Shown here: positions 12,869 to 25,512 of the stretch, one piece after another
Layout: every line of letters begins with the position of its first letter
How positions within the stretch are numbered: the first letter of the stretch is position 1
NCBI RefSeq assembly: GCF_000189635.1
Contig: NW_002476463.1
Coordinates: forward strand, 434,001 to 498,000
Direction: 5' to 3'
Origin: Tetrahymena thermophila SB210
Lineage: Eukaryota; Ciliophora; Oligohymenophorea; Hymenostomatida; Tetrahymenidae
DNA: 64,000 nt
Translations under genes and position numbers: made by a program
Notes under the pieces: generated by a model
What the model was told of the DNA's origin: nothing
Database searches by the model: none
Seen by the model: the letters and a program-made list of their open reading frames with translations, nothing else

Positions 12869-14262
12869 AATTGTTAAGCAAACAAAAAATTGAATGAATA
12901 TGAAATTTGGGTACTTAACTTGATAAGCTTTTTATAGAAAATATATTAATAAATTATTAAATATTGTTTCTTTTTACTCATGGTTTTTATTAAATTTATA
13001 ATAAAATTTCTCAAAATTCAACTCATTTACATGGAAAAACATGTATTTTTTATCTCTAAAAAGATTAAAATTGAATATTATTATCTTTATTTAAATATAT
13101 TTTAATATTTAAAATTTAAAATCAACAACTCTCTCTATTTCTAACATATAAAATTATCAAGTAAACAAATAAATAAATAGATTAAATTTAATAAAATCAA
13201 ATGTAAAAATTATAAATCTAAAAAAGGGACTCAACTAAATCTAAATAATTTTGTATATTAAAACTCTTTTTCGTTACCATCAAAGCTCGTAAATTAATGT
13301 AATCTGAATGAATGATTACATTTTTTTATTAAATTTTTGGTTGGCGCAAAAAAATTATGTTAATAACTCTTAATTTTAATTTTATTTTTCTACTAAATTA
13401 TAATTTCGCACATTTTAATTGAAATGTGTAGATTATAATTGATCATCTACCTTTATTCATTATATAGTTTTAAGTGTTATATCTTTTGAGATCAATCAAA
13501 TATTTTTAGAAATATATTAGGATTTTTATCAATCAATTTTAAATGGAGTAAGGTTATTCTTTTACTATCAAGAAAGAAAATCTGTAACTCTAATCTCTAA
13601 GAATTAAAATAGAACAAATAAAAAAAAATATTTGCTTGTTGCTGCCTTACAATTAATTGAAAACTTTTAATAATTAATTCAATTAATAAATTTTTTTTTG
13701 ATTGAATCCTCATATTTTTATTTAAATAATTAGTAAGTAAAATCTTTTATAAACAGCAGATTTATTCTTAGATTAAAAGTTTAATTGCTCTGCTTCTTTA
13801 AAAATAGCAATCATTATTCTACCTTTACTAAATAAATTAGGCTTATTGTATTTTTACAAACTATTAAGCATTTAGCAACAAATATTCAAACACTGTTTAA
13901 TCTTTTTATATTTAGACAACTACCTGCCAAAAAAATCTGATCTTAATTAAATTTTATGAAAATTAATTAATACAATTAATTTGCATCAAATTTTAATTGT
14001 TTCAAAACATTAGCATTTTCTATTCTTTGTGCAAAATCTTATTTATGTTTTTTATAATTTTTTGCTTTAAAATTGTCCTTATACAGACTTTGTGAACCAT
14101 GAGTGATTTGAAATTGTTTAGATAGATCTTTTTAGAATTGTAAAAGAATTAAATTTAATTGTTAAATTGTTTATAATCATTAAATAAGGAGAAATTAAAG
14201 AAATTGAAATTTTTATAGAACAAAAGTAATTGTTTATATTATAAATTCCTTTTTATTAATCT
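12869..14262. other. spacer between the two nuclease paralogues
   Basis: About 1.4 kb, AT-rich, no convincing coding frame. A GGTTGGCGCAAAAAAATTAT stretch at about 13338-13358 resembles an E2F site and nearly repeats a sequence upstream of FIGNL1 (57161-57180). It is 0.9 kb from the next start codon, so a promoter role is doubtful. A short fragment around 13780-13900 has slightly lower AT content but gives no recognisable peptide. Confidence 0.45.
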
Positions 14263-15255
14263 ATGAAGACTTAAAGTATATTTGCAGTCCTTCTGATAGT
14301 TTCATCAGTATTTGGATGGTGGGATGGAGGTCATATGATCACCGTAGAAGTTGCAAAGTAAGAAATTTTAGCCAGGGATCCTGCTCTCTACTTAAAAATC
14401 GAGAAATATGTTACCATTTTAAATCCCTTATGTGATGCTAGAAGTTAAACTTTTGTTTAGGCTGCTAGTTGGGCAGACGACATCAAAGACCCTGCAATGA
14501 ATTTCTGGGATAAATGGCATTTCTTCAACAAGCCTATCAATGAAGAAGGTCTTTATGTAGTCTTAGACTAAGACAGCTTAAATAACAATAGCATCAACGC
14601 ATTAAAGAGATGTATTCAAGAACTCTAAAAGAATAATACTACTCCTATTAATAATCCTGATAACATTTCAGTTTAATAGGCTATTATGATGCGTTACTTA
14701 ATTCATATTGTTGGTGATATGCATTAACCTCTCCACAACACAAATCTTTTCAATTACACATTCTCAACAAATCAAGGAGATCTTGGTGGTAATAAAGAAA
14801 ATGTTATTTTACTTAACGGTACTTCAATGGTTTTGCACTATTACTTTGATAGCGGGGCTCTTCGTTTAGCTGACTTCAGTCGTCCTTTGAGTTAAGAATA
14901 AGAATAGCAAGTAACTGACTTTGCAGCTTCATTCAGAGCTCAATATCCTAGATCTTTTTTTAATGAAAGAGTCAATATTACTTTACCTGAAATGTGGGCA
15001 TAAGAAAGCTATGAAATAGCAGTAAGAGATATTTATCCTTACCTAAAATTAACTAACAAAGTAACTCCTGAATGGGACAATTTACAGTATGAAATGATCA
15101 AGCAGTAAATTGCACTAGGAGGCTATAGATTAGCTGATTTACTCACTTCAGTATTCAACCCTCCAGTTCCACCTACTCCTGTTCAAGATTCTAATAACAG
15201 CACCTCCACAAACTCTACTTCTTCTATTAGTTTGTTAAGAAAGTCAAACATTTGA
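14263..15255 (+). CDS. secreted S1/P1-type nuclease (copy 2)
   Basis: Single exon, 330 residues, paralogous to the gene at 11894. The same landmarks occur in order: signal peptide (1-18), WWDGGH, ASWADD, WHFF, HIVGDMHQPLH, GDLGGN, LHYYFD and a C-terminal ALGGYRLADLL helix, then a Pro/Ser/Thr/Asn-rich tail. All predicted zinc ligands are kept, so it should be an active nuclease. The two copies differ mainly in the loop after the WHF motif, in the GDLGGN-flanking insert and in the tail, as expected for an older duplication with both copies under selection. Both start directly after an AT-rich leader; no shared operator is obvious. Confidence 0.95.
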
Positions 15256-16029
15256 AATAAGTATAACTAAGAAAATAATCAGCCAAAAGGCTATTAGAGA
15301 TAAATTAATTGAGTAAGTAAGTTAGTTAGTTATTAAGTAAGAGCTTAACTTTGATTAATAGTTTTTAATAGTTATTATATCATTTAATAAAGATGTATTT
15401 GAAATGTAATTAGTTATTTATTAAGTAATTATACCTCATTAATAACCATATTTAATTCTATTTTTATAATTTATTTTTAATTTTTCATAATTTTCATTTA
15501 AAATATATAATTCAATTTTATTAAAATATAACTAATAAATCAATATGATATCAAATAAATATCCAAATATTTCACATCAAAAAAATTAAAAATATTTTTT
15601 TTATAATTATTTATTTAAAAAGATATTTTTAAATATTTATTAAAGTAGTTAAACATCGATTGATTATATATATAAATAATCTTATTTTTTATCTATTCAA
15701 AAAATTAAATTAGAATTTAACTACAGATTTAGTTTGTTTCCCAAATATTTTTGGCAAAATCTATTTACATCTTTAAGTTAAAACAATTTTAAATGCTTAA
15801 TTGAATATTTTTAATAATAAGGATTTTAAAATTAATTCGAATTTTCACAAATAAATTTGTCTATCTAAAATGTCTAAAACCATCATATTACTACAAGATT
15901 TTGAAAAATAACATATAATTAATTTATCTGTTTTTTCTAAATTGAATTGACTGACTTTCAATTAATTTTTCAACAACAAAATAAAAAAAAAATTAAAAAA
16001 AACAATTAATATAAAGAAAGATAAAATAA
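15256..16029. other. intergenic spacer
   Basis: About 770 bp of AT-rich DNA between the second nuclease and a membrane-protein gene. It begins with a short AAGT/TAGT tandem patch (15311-15345). No coding frame or RNA recognised. Confidence 0.5.
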
Positions 16030-17151
16030 ATGATAAAAATTTTCTTTATATTCTTAGCAATTTGCTTAGGCATAATATTATTACTATCTATTAATATCAT
16101 ATTTATGATAAATAAGCCTAATTTGAAGACATTTATAATTAATTTAGTTATTAGTGCTATTCACTTGATTAGTTTTGCAAAGATCTTAGTTAATATAAAC
16201 AGTAGCTTTAATCTAAGTCCAATTATTTTATTAGTTGTTTATCCTGGTATTTAAATATGGCTTTTTTTAATTTAGATAATTTTGACACATGAATAATCTG
16301 ATCACATATTGGTTAGCTTAATACTTTCTTTCTTTACTTTGTCTCATATTGATACTTACTTATGCATAGATTTATTTTCAGATGTTCCTTCATTATTTGG
16401 TTCAAAGCATTTCTAAATCTAAAATTTGAATTTATTCATAATTAAAGTTTACACCCTTTGTATTTTCATAGGATTATCATATAATAATATTTAATAAAGT
16501 AAATTATAAGTGAATGATTTGATACTTGGATTGTTAAGTTGCTGTTTATTTTTGTTTTAGCAGAAGAAAATATTAATAAGTCCAACATAATTAGATATAT
16601 TTTCAATTAATTAACTCAAAAGTTTAATTAATTAAGATATTTAATAGAAATTTAAATAAAAATACAAGAATATTAAGTGCATATAAATTTGCTTTTAACT
16701 ATTTGGAAATGAAGAATATATTCTTTTTTCTTAATGTCTATTATATCATTTCAAAAATCAGGAAATTTATTCTCTTTATGCTACAAGAACATTTACACAA
16801 CCATTAAAAAAAAATTTTTTAATTGAATATAATGAAAAATGCGATTTATCATAAACATTTTTGAATTCTCTTCAAGACAAACAGTTTTTAGTAAATATTA
16901 CTCAAATTGATTTTGTTTGCTATTATCCTGAATAATATGAATAAATAGTACTAGAGCTATTTAACAGATAAATTTTTATTGGTAGAAGCGAGTACAATTG
17001 GAATATGACTTAAATTGTTGATTTATATTATAAAGCTGTACTTTAAATTCAAGCAGTGTCCTTTTCAATCTTATAATTCAATAAATTTATAAAGAACTAA
17101 ATATTTTAAAATTCTAATTTAATCATTTATGATTTGTATGAATTTTATTGA
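16030..17151 (+). CDS. unknown multi-span membrane protein
   Basis: Single exon of 373 residues to TGA 17149-17151. Residues 1-190 contain about five hydrophobic segments: a strongly hydrophobic N-terminal helix that could be a signal anchor, then roughly 38-55, 64-85, 92-112 and 135-155. The remaining 180 residues look soluble, with aromatic and acidic residues and no motif I recognise. The C-terminus (YDLYEF) resembles that of the membrane protein at 36120-37559 (YDLYDV), which also pairs a hydrophobic front with a soluble back; whether they are homologous is unproven. The same frame stays open for about 90 codons beyond the TGA, and a GT...AG intron at 17136-17208 is also conceivable, so the 3' end is uncertain. 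Confidence 0.65.
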
Positions 17152-17949
17152 TGCATTCTATTTATTTATTTGTTTGGTTTTCATAAAATTGATTGTGATA
17201 TTTAATAGTTATATGAAAGAAAACAATTTTATAAGTTATATTTGAAACAACAAAATTTACCAAAAGTAAAATGCTTGAGATGGTTCGTAGATATCTAGTT
17301 AAAGATTTAAAAAACATATCCATCTATCTTCTTCTGTTTTAAATTTAGTTTTATTCGGAATTTTTAACAAAAATAATTTGATCAAAATTTAAGTTATTTG
17401 GATGTAAATACAATTCTCATGTAATTTTAACAAAACTGATTTGAATTTTTATTATTTATTTTGTTTAAGATATTTTTTTCATTAAAATTAAAAAGACTTT
17501 TGAAATAGTTGTAATTTATTTTAGAGTTAGATTTTGCTAATTAAATAATAATAAAAACAAAGCTTTTATTAAAATAATTTATTTTTATCTAACTAAAGAA
17601 ATCAAAGAAATAATTATTATATTATAAAAAATTAAATTTTCATCAACAATAGCAACAAAAATAAGCGAAAATGTCAGAATCAAGTTTTATTTTTACTGAT
17701 AATTTAGCCTATTTTTAATTTAATTTTCAAAAAATAAATATTGATTGATTGTAGTATTTGATAATTCAAGCAAGATTTTTACATATCATGTAAAACTTAT
17801 ATTTTTCAAATGTGATTGATAGTAATCATTCATTTGTATTTCAAAATTATTTAATTTATTTGCATCTAAAAAGATATTAAAGTTTTTATTAGTAATCAAA
17901 ATTTAAATTTTATACTTTATTTTGTAGCTACTGGTTAAAAAGAAGATTT
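17152..17949. other. spacer upstream of OFD1
   Basis: About 800 bp. The first 280 bases stay open in the frame of the preceding gene (see findings). The rest is AT-rich leader of OFD1. An ATG at 17671 opens only 26 codons before TGA and cannot be spliced in frame to OFD1 by any site I can see. Confidence 0.45.
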
Positions 17950-20207
17950 ATGAATAGCAACATGTTCACTGAGGCCGATTTGGCTAGGTAGAACGAAGAT
18001 TTAGAATTCAAGAAGCAACTGTTTGAAAGCTTTAAATAAACAGGCATTATGGATGGAATGAAAGTGAATCTTCGTAAATAAATTGTAGATAAATTATAAT
18101 AATAGACCTAAACGGAGAAGGAATTAAAAGCAGCATAAACAGCGATTAATCAATCTAAAAAAGAGGAAATTGAAAGCCTGCGCCAAAAGGAATTTTACAG
18201 AAATTAAAGAATATATGCTCATTTAATTGCTGATTATTTGAGAACCTATGATATAAATTATGCATATTCCATTTTTCTTCCTGAAATGAGGGTTAATAGT
18301 AATTAAATATTGATGAGAGACGAGATTTGCGAAGCTTTTTTAATTGAGAAAGACGAATATAAATAATTGGATGATTAAAGGGAAAAATTATCTGCTATTG
18401 AAATTATAGTTGAAATGATTAAAAAATTCAAAAAAACTAAAAAAGTAAACAGAGAAGTTTAAACTGAATCTTATGAAAAGTCTGCAACAATGAGCATGAG
18501 AATGGATGATATTAATTATGAATATGGATAAAAATTAGATTATTTTAAGTTAGTAAGTAATAAAAACGTGGAAGAGTCATTAGCAAAATATCGTAAAGAG
18601 TGTGAGGCAAAATACAAAGCTGACTTAGAAATGGAATTATAAAGATTTAGGGACTATGAACTTATTGAAATGCGTGCATTGGAAGCAGAAAGATATTAAG
18701 AAAAACTTACTTTCCATAGAAAAGAATTAGATAAGGTCTATAATGAAAAGCTTTAGAAACTACAAGAAAGAGAAAAAAATGCAATTGAACTTTGTAAATA
18801 AATTCACAACTCAAAATAAATAAAATATTTTTAAAAAATAAATTATTCTTTATATTTAAAGTTAATTGTAAATTTTAAAAATATTCGTGTAGGCAAGAGA
18901 AGATTAGAAGACTTAGAAAAAATATAGCAAGAAAATAGATAAAAACATTTGAATGATATTGAGGCTATGAATAAAAAAGAGTTAGAGTTCAGAAGACATA
19001 GTTGTTTAGATCACATTGAAGTTAAAGAATAACGTGAAAAGTTAGATAAACTTGAGAAAGATTTAAAGCTTAAAATGAGAGAGTATGAATCAGCAAAGTA
19101 GCTTATCAATACTAGGTATTTTATTTATTTCATTTTGATATCAATTTACTTATGCTTTTGCAAATAAAGAATTGAAGAGGATATCAGCTACAGAAGAAAT
19201 GTTTTAAGATAAGAGTAAAAATATTAAGAACTACAGAAAAAAGATGTTGAAAATTAAATCAAGGAAGAGTAGGCTTATATAAATCAACAAAAGTAACATC
19301 TTAGAAACCTTGAAATGCAGCTTTAATATTTGAGAGATGAAAATGACCACTTAAAAAAAGATGTTAAAGTAATAAAAGCTTATTTTCAAAGATATATGAA
19401 AATGGGTCTATTTATACACTAATATATACATTGATTACTTGCTTGCATAATTTTTAATTTAATTAGTAAAATTGGTATATTTACTTACTTATTTTATCTT
19501 ACAGGAATTAGATTACATAAAGTCTGAATAATACAAAGAAATACAGGCCTTAAGAGATTAGGTTAGAAAACATAAAGAGAGTATCGAAGCAAATGAAGAA
19601 AGATTATGTAAATTTTTAAATAATTTTATTAGCTAATTTTAAATATTAAATTAAACAAGAACATGCTAACAAATAAATGGAGATACTCTAAGATTAAATT
19701 AAGATATTGAAAAGTGAAGTTGATTAAAAAGCTCATTCTCTTGAATAGAGATAAAGTGATTAGTTAAATTTACATTCAGTTTATACGATGGATATGGAAA
19801 GAAATTACAATAAATTAGTTGAAACAGAAAAGGCCTATTCGTTAAAGCTTGAAAACCTAAGATAATAATCAATTAATGATAATTTATTTTTAAAGAACGA
19901 AAACAAAGAATTATCAGATATAAACTTAAGACTAGAGGATGAAGTATCTAATCTTAGGAGAGAACTAAGATTTATTCGCAAAAAATTGTAAGAAAAAGAA
20001 GGAGAAAACATTGATCCAAATACACTTAATTATTCAAATACATTAAAACTTTCTCCCACTCATACATAAAAAATAAGCAGAGGAGAAAAATTAATGGAAG
20101 AAGATCTTCAAAACCAAGATTATAGAAAAAATTTAGATGATATATTTTAAGAAATGAAATCACTGAAAGAAAAAGCACTTTTTGAATTTAATAACAGTCT
20201 GAGTTGA
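17950..20207 (+). CDS. OFD1: OFD1 homologue, basal-body/centriole protein
   Basis: Five exons (17950-18793, 18893-19115, 19170-19368, 19505-19607, 19660-20207) sum to 638 residues. OFD1 caps centrioles and basal bodies, controls distal length and is needed for cilia. The N-terminus MNSNMFTEAD, then FKQTGIMDGMKVNLRKQI, then a LisH motif (HLIADYLRTYDINYAYSIFLPE, with intervening residues) follow the order in animal OFD1 almost from the first residue, which fixes the start at 17950. From about residue 190 to the end it is nearly continuous coiled coil. It is shorter than human OFD1 (about 1000 residues), lacking much of the C-terminal part. In a ciliate with hundreds of basal bodies, a structural role there is expected. 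The introns are 99, 54, 136 and 52 bp. Confidence 0.92.
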
Positions 20208-20711
20208 CATTGCTTAATTATTATTTTTATGTATTTATAGTGTTTGCTTGATTAGCTCTCAAATTTAATTTATTACCTTACCTTACAGTCTACGTTTACA
20301 AATCAAATAATTTTATTTTCAATAATAATATTTTGTTTTTTTATATTTAATATCTGTTTAATGAATAAAAAAACCTACCTCTAAAAGAGAGAAGAACCTA
20401 AAGTATGAGATTTATATATATAAAACAGATGTAAAAAAAGGCATTTACATAAGGAATTAAAAGAGAATATAGAGTAATTATTTAATATCTTTAAAAATAA
20501 AGTATATTTATTTGAAAAGAAAAACAATAACAATAAATTCTTAGCTCCTACTCAAATCAAATTAGATAAACAGATAACAAACAAACAAATAAATAAACTA
20601 ATAAATAAATAAATATATTTAAATATTTGCATAGTTAAAAAGAATAGAAATTTTAATAAAAGTTAAATTGCTAAGAAGGAAAATACTAAAAGAATCTATT
20701 AATTTTATCGA
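20208..20711. other. intergenic spacer
   Basis: About 500 bp between tandem plus-strand genes. AT-rich, with an AAAT/AAAC simple-repeat patch at about 20575-20615 just before the next gene. Nothing else seen. Confidence 0.5.
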
Positions 20712-21977
20712 ATGAATATGTAAGGTTAGTAATTGCACAACAGAAATGTAGAAGAAAACTCGGATAGTGGTATAAATAGCAATGGAGCAAAAAAAAACAT
20801 TAAAAATAGAAATTTCGGAGATCAATAGGCAGATGAAGTCAAAATTCTGACTTACAATGTCTTTATGAGACCTCCTTTAATTAAGAATAACGAAGACGAT
20901 TTTAAAAATGAGAGATGCGATCTTATAATAAAAAATGAAATAGAGAAATTTGATATTTTATGCTTTTAAGAGCTTTTCAGATTATTTAGCTACCGTAGAT
21001 ATAAAATGGCATATTCAACTGTAAAGTAAGGGTTTCTACATCACGTGAGCTCTCCTTAACCTAAACTATTCGGAGATTACTTGGTTGATGGAGGATTGAC
21101 TATTCTTAGTAGATACCCTATTGTTTAATCGTGTTTTAAACCTTTTGTTTATAGCATTTTGGCAGACAGCTTTTAAGAAAAAGGAGTTTTGTATGCAAAA
21201 ATAAAAGTAAATGACAAGCATATGCATGTATTTAACACCCACACATAAGCAACTTACAACACAAATGAGAAGGAAATTAAATGGACAGTTGTAGTTAGAT
21301 TGGAATAAATTGTTGAGTCAAGAAGAATCCTAGAAGAATGTCTTAAATAATATGGATTTGAAAGAGGAGATATTTGTATTTTTGCTGGTGATTTTAATGT
21401 AGACTCAAATCATCCAGTTCACCCAATAGATTTTTTAGATAAGTAAGATAAGTTAAAAAGTGTTTTAGGAATAGGCGATGATTAAGAATCGATTGATGAA
21501 TATAAATTACTTGTAGACACTCTTTCTGGTAAAGGAAAAGATGTAGTCATAGATATAGGAAGAATAGCAAATGATGGTAAACCTCCAATTACATTTGCTG
21601 ATGTATATAAAGATTCTAATGGATAAATACAACCATTAGAAACAGCTTTAACACATAAATCTGATTTAAAGAGTCAGCAGTCTTTAGATTATATTTTTTA
21701 AATTATTCCAAACGGATTAATGGTTGACAATTAACTTGATAATTTAAACAATAAAAACAATAAAATCCATAATTAAATCAATCAAACATCCAAAGGAGGT
21801 TATACAACATAATCTAGCTCTAATAATTTAGTAAAAAATGCTTAGAAAAACCTTAATGACAAGAATTTTGTTGTAGATTTCTCTAAATCTAAGGTTGAGA
21901 AATTCTTTGTTAAAGGTTAGAAGTTCACTTAGCTTTCAGATCATTATGGAGTGTCTGCTACAATATCTTATAAATGA
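20712..21977 (+). CDS. neutral sphingomyelinase-like EEP phosphodiesterase
   Basis: Single exon, 421 residues. Member of the endonuclease/exonuclease/phosphatase (EEP) fold, Mg-dependent phosphodiesterases. Motifs in order: TYNVFMRP (Asn, metal/phosphate site), CFQEL (catalytic Glu), GGLTILSRYPI, VFNTHTQA, GDFNVDS (Asp and Asn of the active site), LDYIF and LSDHYGVSA (catalytic Asp-His). The GGLTILSRYPI and HVFNTHTQA signatures are those of sphingomyelinases rather than AP endonucleases or inositol phosphatases, so hydrolysis of sphingomyelin or a related lipid head group is the best guess. An insertion of about 70 Asn/Gln/Ser-rich residues precedes the final SDH motif. No signal peptide or membrane helix, so it probably acts in the cytosol or at the inner membrane face. 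Confidence 0.88.
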
Positions 21978-22522
21978 GGAAGGCTTTTTCTGAATAATTA
22001 ATAGATAAAAATGATGCTTTTAAAATACATAAATAAATTGATGAAGATATTACTTGCAATATTCATTCAAATAAATAAATAACTACAAATTTATTCAAAA
22101 TTATTATATAAAAATAAAATATTATATATATTATTTTCAAACAATATTTTTATATTCATTTACTGCTCATTGCTCAACAAATGTTAAATGAATCTAGATT
22201 TATCTTTTATCAATAAATTATTTTTTTTAATATTTAAAATTATTAAAAAAAAATAAAATATTATATACCGTAAATCCTCATTAATTCTCACCCTATTAAA
22301 TTTTCACCATTTTTTCTGAAATTTTGAAAAAAATACCAAAAAAATAAATAGTATTTTTAAAAATAAGCTAAGGATAATTTATGAAATAAGGTTTATTATA
22401 AATAAAACTATATACATAAATAAGGGTAGAGTTTAATTTAAAAAATTTTAAATAAAATATTATTTAAGAGCAGATTTATTTGTTAATTAATTAATTTATT
22501 TATTTATTTCTTTATTGGTTAT
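21978..22522. other. convergent intergenic region
   Basis: AT-rich spacer between the 3' ends of the EEP gene and the cullin gene. At 22266 it carries TACCGTAAATCCTCATTAA, whose first bases match the termini of the inverted-repeat element at 31791-31919; no inverted partner was found here. Confidence 0.45.
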
Positions 22523-25512
22523 TCATTATTTGTAGTGATATAAATTCATATCATTCTTATCTCTTTCTATATACTCTCTTTCTACCAAAGATTCGATTCT
22601 CTTTTTAATTTAATGAGGTTGAGTTTAGAACTTTCTCAAGAGTACATTAACTTCGCTAACTAACTCACCATATTTCATTGTCTTTCTGGATTTCATGATT
22701 CTGACAATCGTAGCTTCGATAACATGTTCTCTATTTTCATTGACAATATCTTTATTTTATTTAATTAAAAAAATTTAGCATATCTTGATATAAGTAAAGT
22801 GGTTTATTACCTCTTTTGAATTTTTATTGGCTTTCTTCAGGTACTGTAGAGAATTTCTTCTTTTAATAAGTAAACTATGTATTAAATTTGAATGAAACTT
22901 CATCAGATTCATCTTTTTTTTCCTCTTATTTTTAGGTTTGAGACTTGGAGGCTAACAATATTTTTTTTCCAATCTATTTTTTGTTATTTGATATAATTTT
23001 TAATATGAATGAATGAAGCACATTTATTTAGTTAAAATTTAATTCTTACCAGTTAAGCAACTTCCTTGTTAAATTCTGCGATATTATCCTTTTTCATTCC
23101 TATAGTAGCCAGAATAGTTGAAATGGGAATCCATGTATCAACTTTTTCAAACTGCAAGAGGATGCATAGTTATAATGGTGAAACATTTACCAAAAAGAAA
23201 TTACTTTTATCAAAAGTTATATTCATTTTAATATCAAAACTACCTAAAGTATTTATCCAATTTAACTTTTGACTTTTTTTCTATAATTGATAAAATTTTT
23301 TAAAATCTTCCTTCAAATTTTCATATAAAGGAGGAAGAATTATTTCAGTGGTGCTTTTATATGATGGCCAATTCGCTTCTTACAATACTTTAACCTAAAA
23401 GAATGAATATGTTAATAGAAAAAGAAAACACTAAATATAATGAATTTATACATTCAAGTCTACAACTTTTATTTTTTGGTTCATGTACTCATCAAAGTTT
23501 TTCTTTAAATCCATAGTGTACTTAATATCACTTATCATTCCTTCATAATTCTTTGTTTCTTAACCCTAACCACAACATCCTTTAATTTTAGTAATCATTA
23601 AGCTTTCATCATCATATCTGCTTCCTGCCTTCAATTCAGCCTTTAGCAAACGTGTGGCTAGCTACTTCTGATAGAGGATTAAATAAATGTCTTTTTCTGT
23701 CAAATGATTAAATATTTCAATAATCTAATTCAATTTCGAGTCTAACTCTTCCTGCTTTAAATTCTCCTTCTTCAATATAAAATCTGTGTAGTTTGCTAAT
23801 AATTCTGGAAGGCCATAGTCCTAATAAATACATTTTATTTATTCAATTATGTGTTTGTTTTAATACTCATTAAAAATTTACATCAATAGGAACATTTAAA
23901 AATTTATCTAGAGCAGCCTTAAAGCTCATATAAAAATTGGCATCGCTGTTAAAATTTTACACAATCATATTGTTCATTTCTTTATATTCATTAAACAATT
24001 TTTCTACGAATTCATGATCCTAAATATTAAATTTAAAGATTAAAATCTAATTCCAATTAACTAACTGCTAAAATTCAGATACAGTTGCATGTTTCTTTTT
24101 CTTTTAATCTGGCTTCTCTTCAATATTTTATTTAATTTTTTCTTCGAAAATATTAGAACCTATTTTGTAAACCCAATCACCAAATGTTTGACGTAGTTCT
24201 TCAAAATTATCATTTAAATTTTTATATAACTAATAAATTTATTGCAGTACCTATAAGTTTTAAAAATAAGAATAATGAATTAAAAGCATCAAAATGTTTT
24301 AGTTTAAGCTTAAATTTACATGACTCTTATTATTTTCTAACATAAAAGTGAAGCCATGATCTTTGACAAGAAGAATAGGTCTATACTTCAAAACCATTTC
24401 TTCGTTAAAGAGCTAGCTGATTTACTTTTGAGTGTCAGTAAACTTGGTAAAACACTTCTCAAATCTTCTATTTTCTTCTTTTTGTACTATTATTATATTC
24501 GATATATATTCTTCACAAGAACAGGATTCAGACCATTCTTAAAATTTGCTTTAGTAGTAAGCCTTTGCATGACTCAAAATAGCTTTTCCTAAGTTTTAGT
24601 AATTTTCATCCTTGTTATCACTTTTATTAATTTCTACAAATATTTCTGATATTTTTCTGAGCATATCAAGATCGGACTTGTAATTGTTTCTATCTTTTTC
24701 TATCTCTTGCTAAAATGCTAATATAATATTATCCTTTAAGTGATCATGCACTTGTTTCAGATACAAGTAATATCCTTTTGCAAAAAAAACAAATTTCAAG
24801 TTTTCATCAACGTTTTATTCATTTATTTACCTATTTATTTAAGCTTCTAAAGGTTATTATGCTCTATGTATGACTTGTCCTTTATTTAATAGATTAATAA
24901 AACTTTAATAATTAAAATATATTTTAAATATTTTACTAAATATGAAAAGAATCTAGTCATGAATCTTAAGAAGATTTGATAAGTATCCCACTTTTATATT
25001 ATTTTCTTAAGCAAATCCTCGCCTTTAAGTCCCTTTACGCTATTGAAAATCTTGTTAGTTTATAAGTAAAAGTTTCATTTATTGAGATCAAATAAATTAT
25101 TTTATTTACTTTATCCTTGACGAATGATTATATTTGCTTTTTATATTATTCATAAAGCTACTCAGAGTTATTGGAGTCTTTTTCCAAGCACAGATTGTAA
25201 ATAAGTCTATTTATGATAACATTATTAAAATTAAAACCTTTTACTTTTTATCATTGAATTAAAATAATTTATCTCTCATACAAAAGCCGCTTAACAAGTT
25301 CAAATCGAAAAATATAATAAATGAATGAATGAAAATATATCTAATTATACTTACGTATATGTGTTACTATATTCTATCTTATTAATCATTAGCTTCTCCT
25401 CAGAGTTGCCGCTTCCAGATTACTAGTCTAACATTTTGTTTAGCTTTTAAATAACTGGATCTATTTCCTTCCATCCAGTTTAAAAATCGTACTTTTGGAT
25501 TGACTAGTGCAT
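22523..25512 (-). CDS. cullin family E3 ubiquitin ligase scaffold
   Basis: Scaffold of cullin-RING ubiquitin ligases. The start, ATG 25512, opens an N-terminal repeat with the cullin pattern (GWKEIDPVIQKLNKML). The body is split by many short introns; the first donor is at 25354. Cullin-homology landmarks follow: an FKKFYQL...LNWINTLGSF segment around 23200-23330, then LQLCILLQFEKVDTW. The last two exons give the C-terminal winged helix with the NEDD8 site: EATIVRIMKSRKTMKYGELVSEV and IKKRIESLVEREYIERD with their linkers, ending near TGA 22523-22525. The Lys in RIMKSRK is the expected neddylation site. Which cullin (1, 3 or 4 type) cannot be decided by eye. The exon chain in the middle was not resolved base by base. 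Confidence 0.88.

Noticed and set aside
17671..17750. Upstream ATG as a possible first exon of OFD1
   Set aside because: It stops after 26 codons, and no intron joins it in frame; the MNSNMFTEAD start matches animal OFD1.
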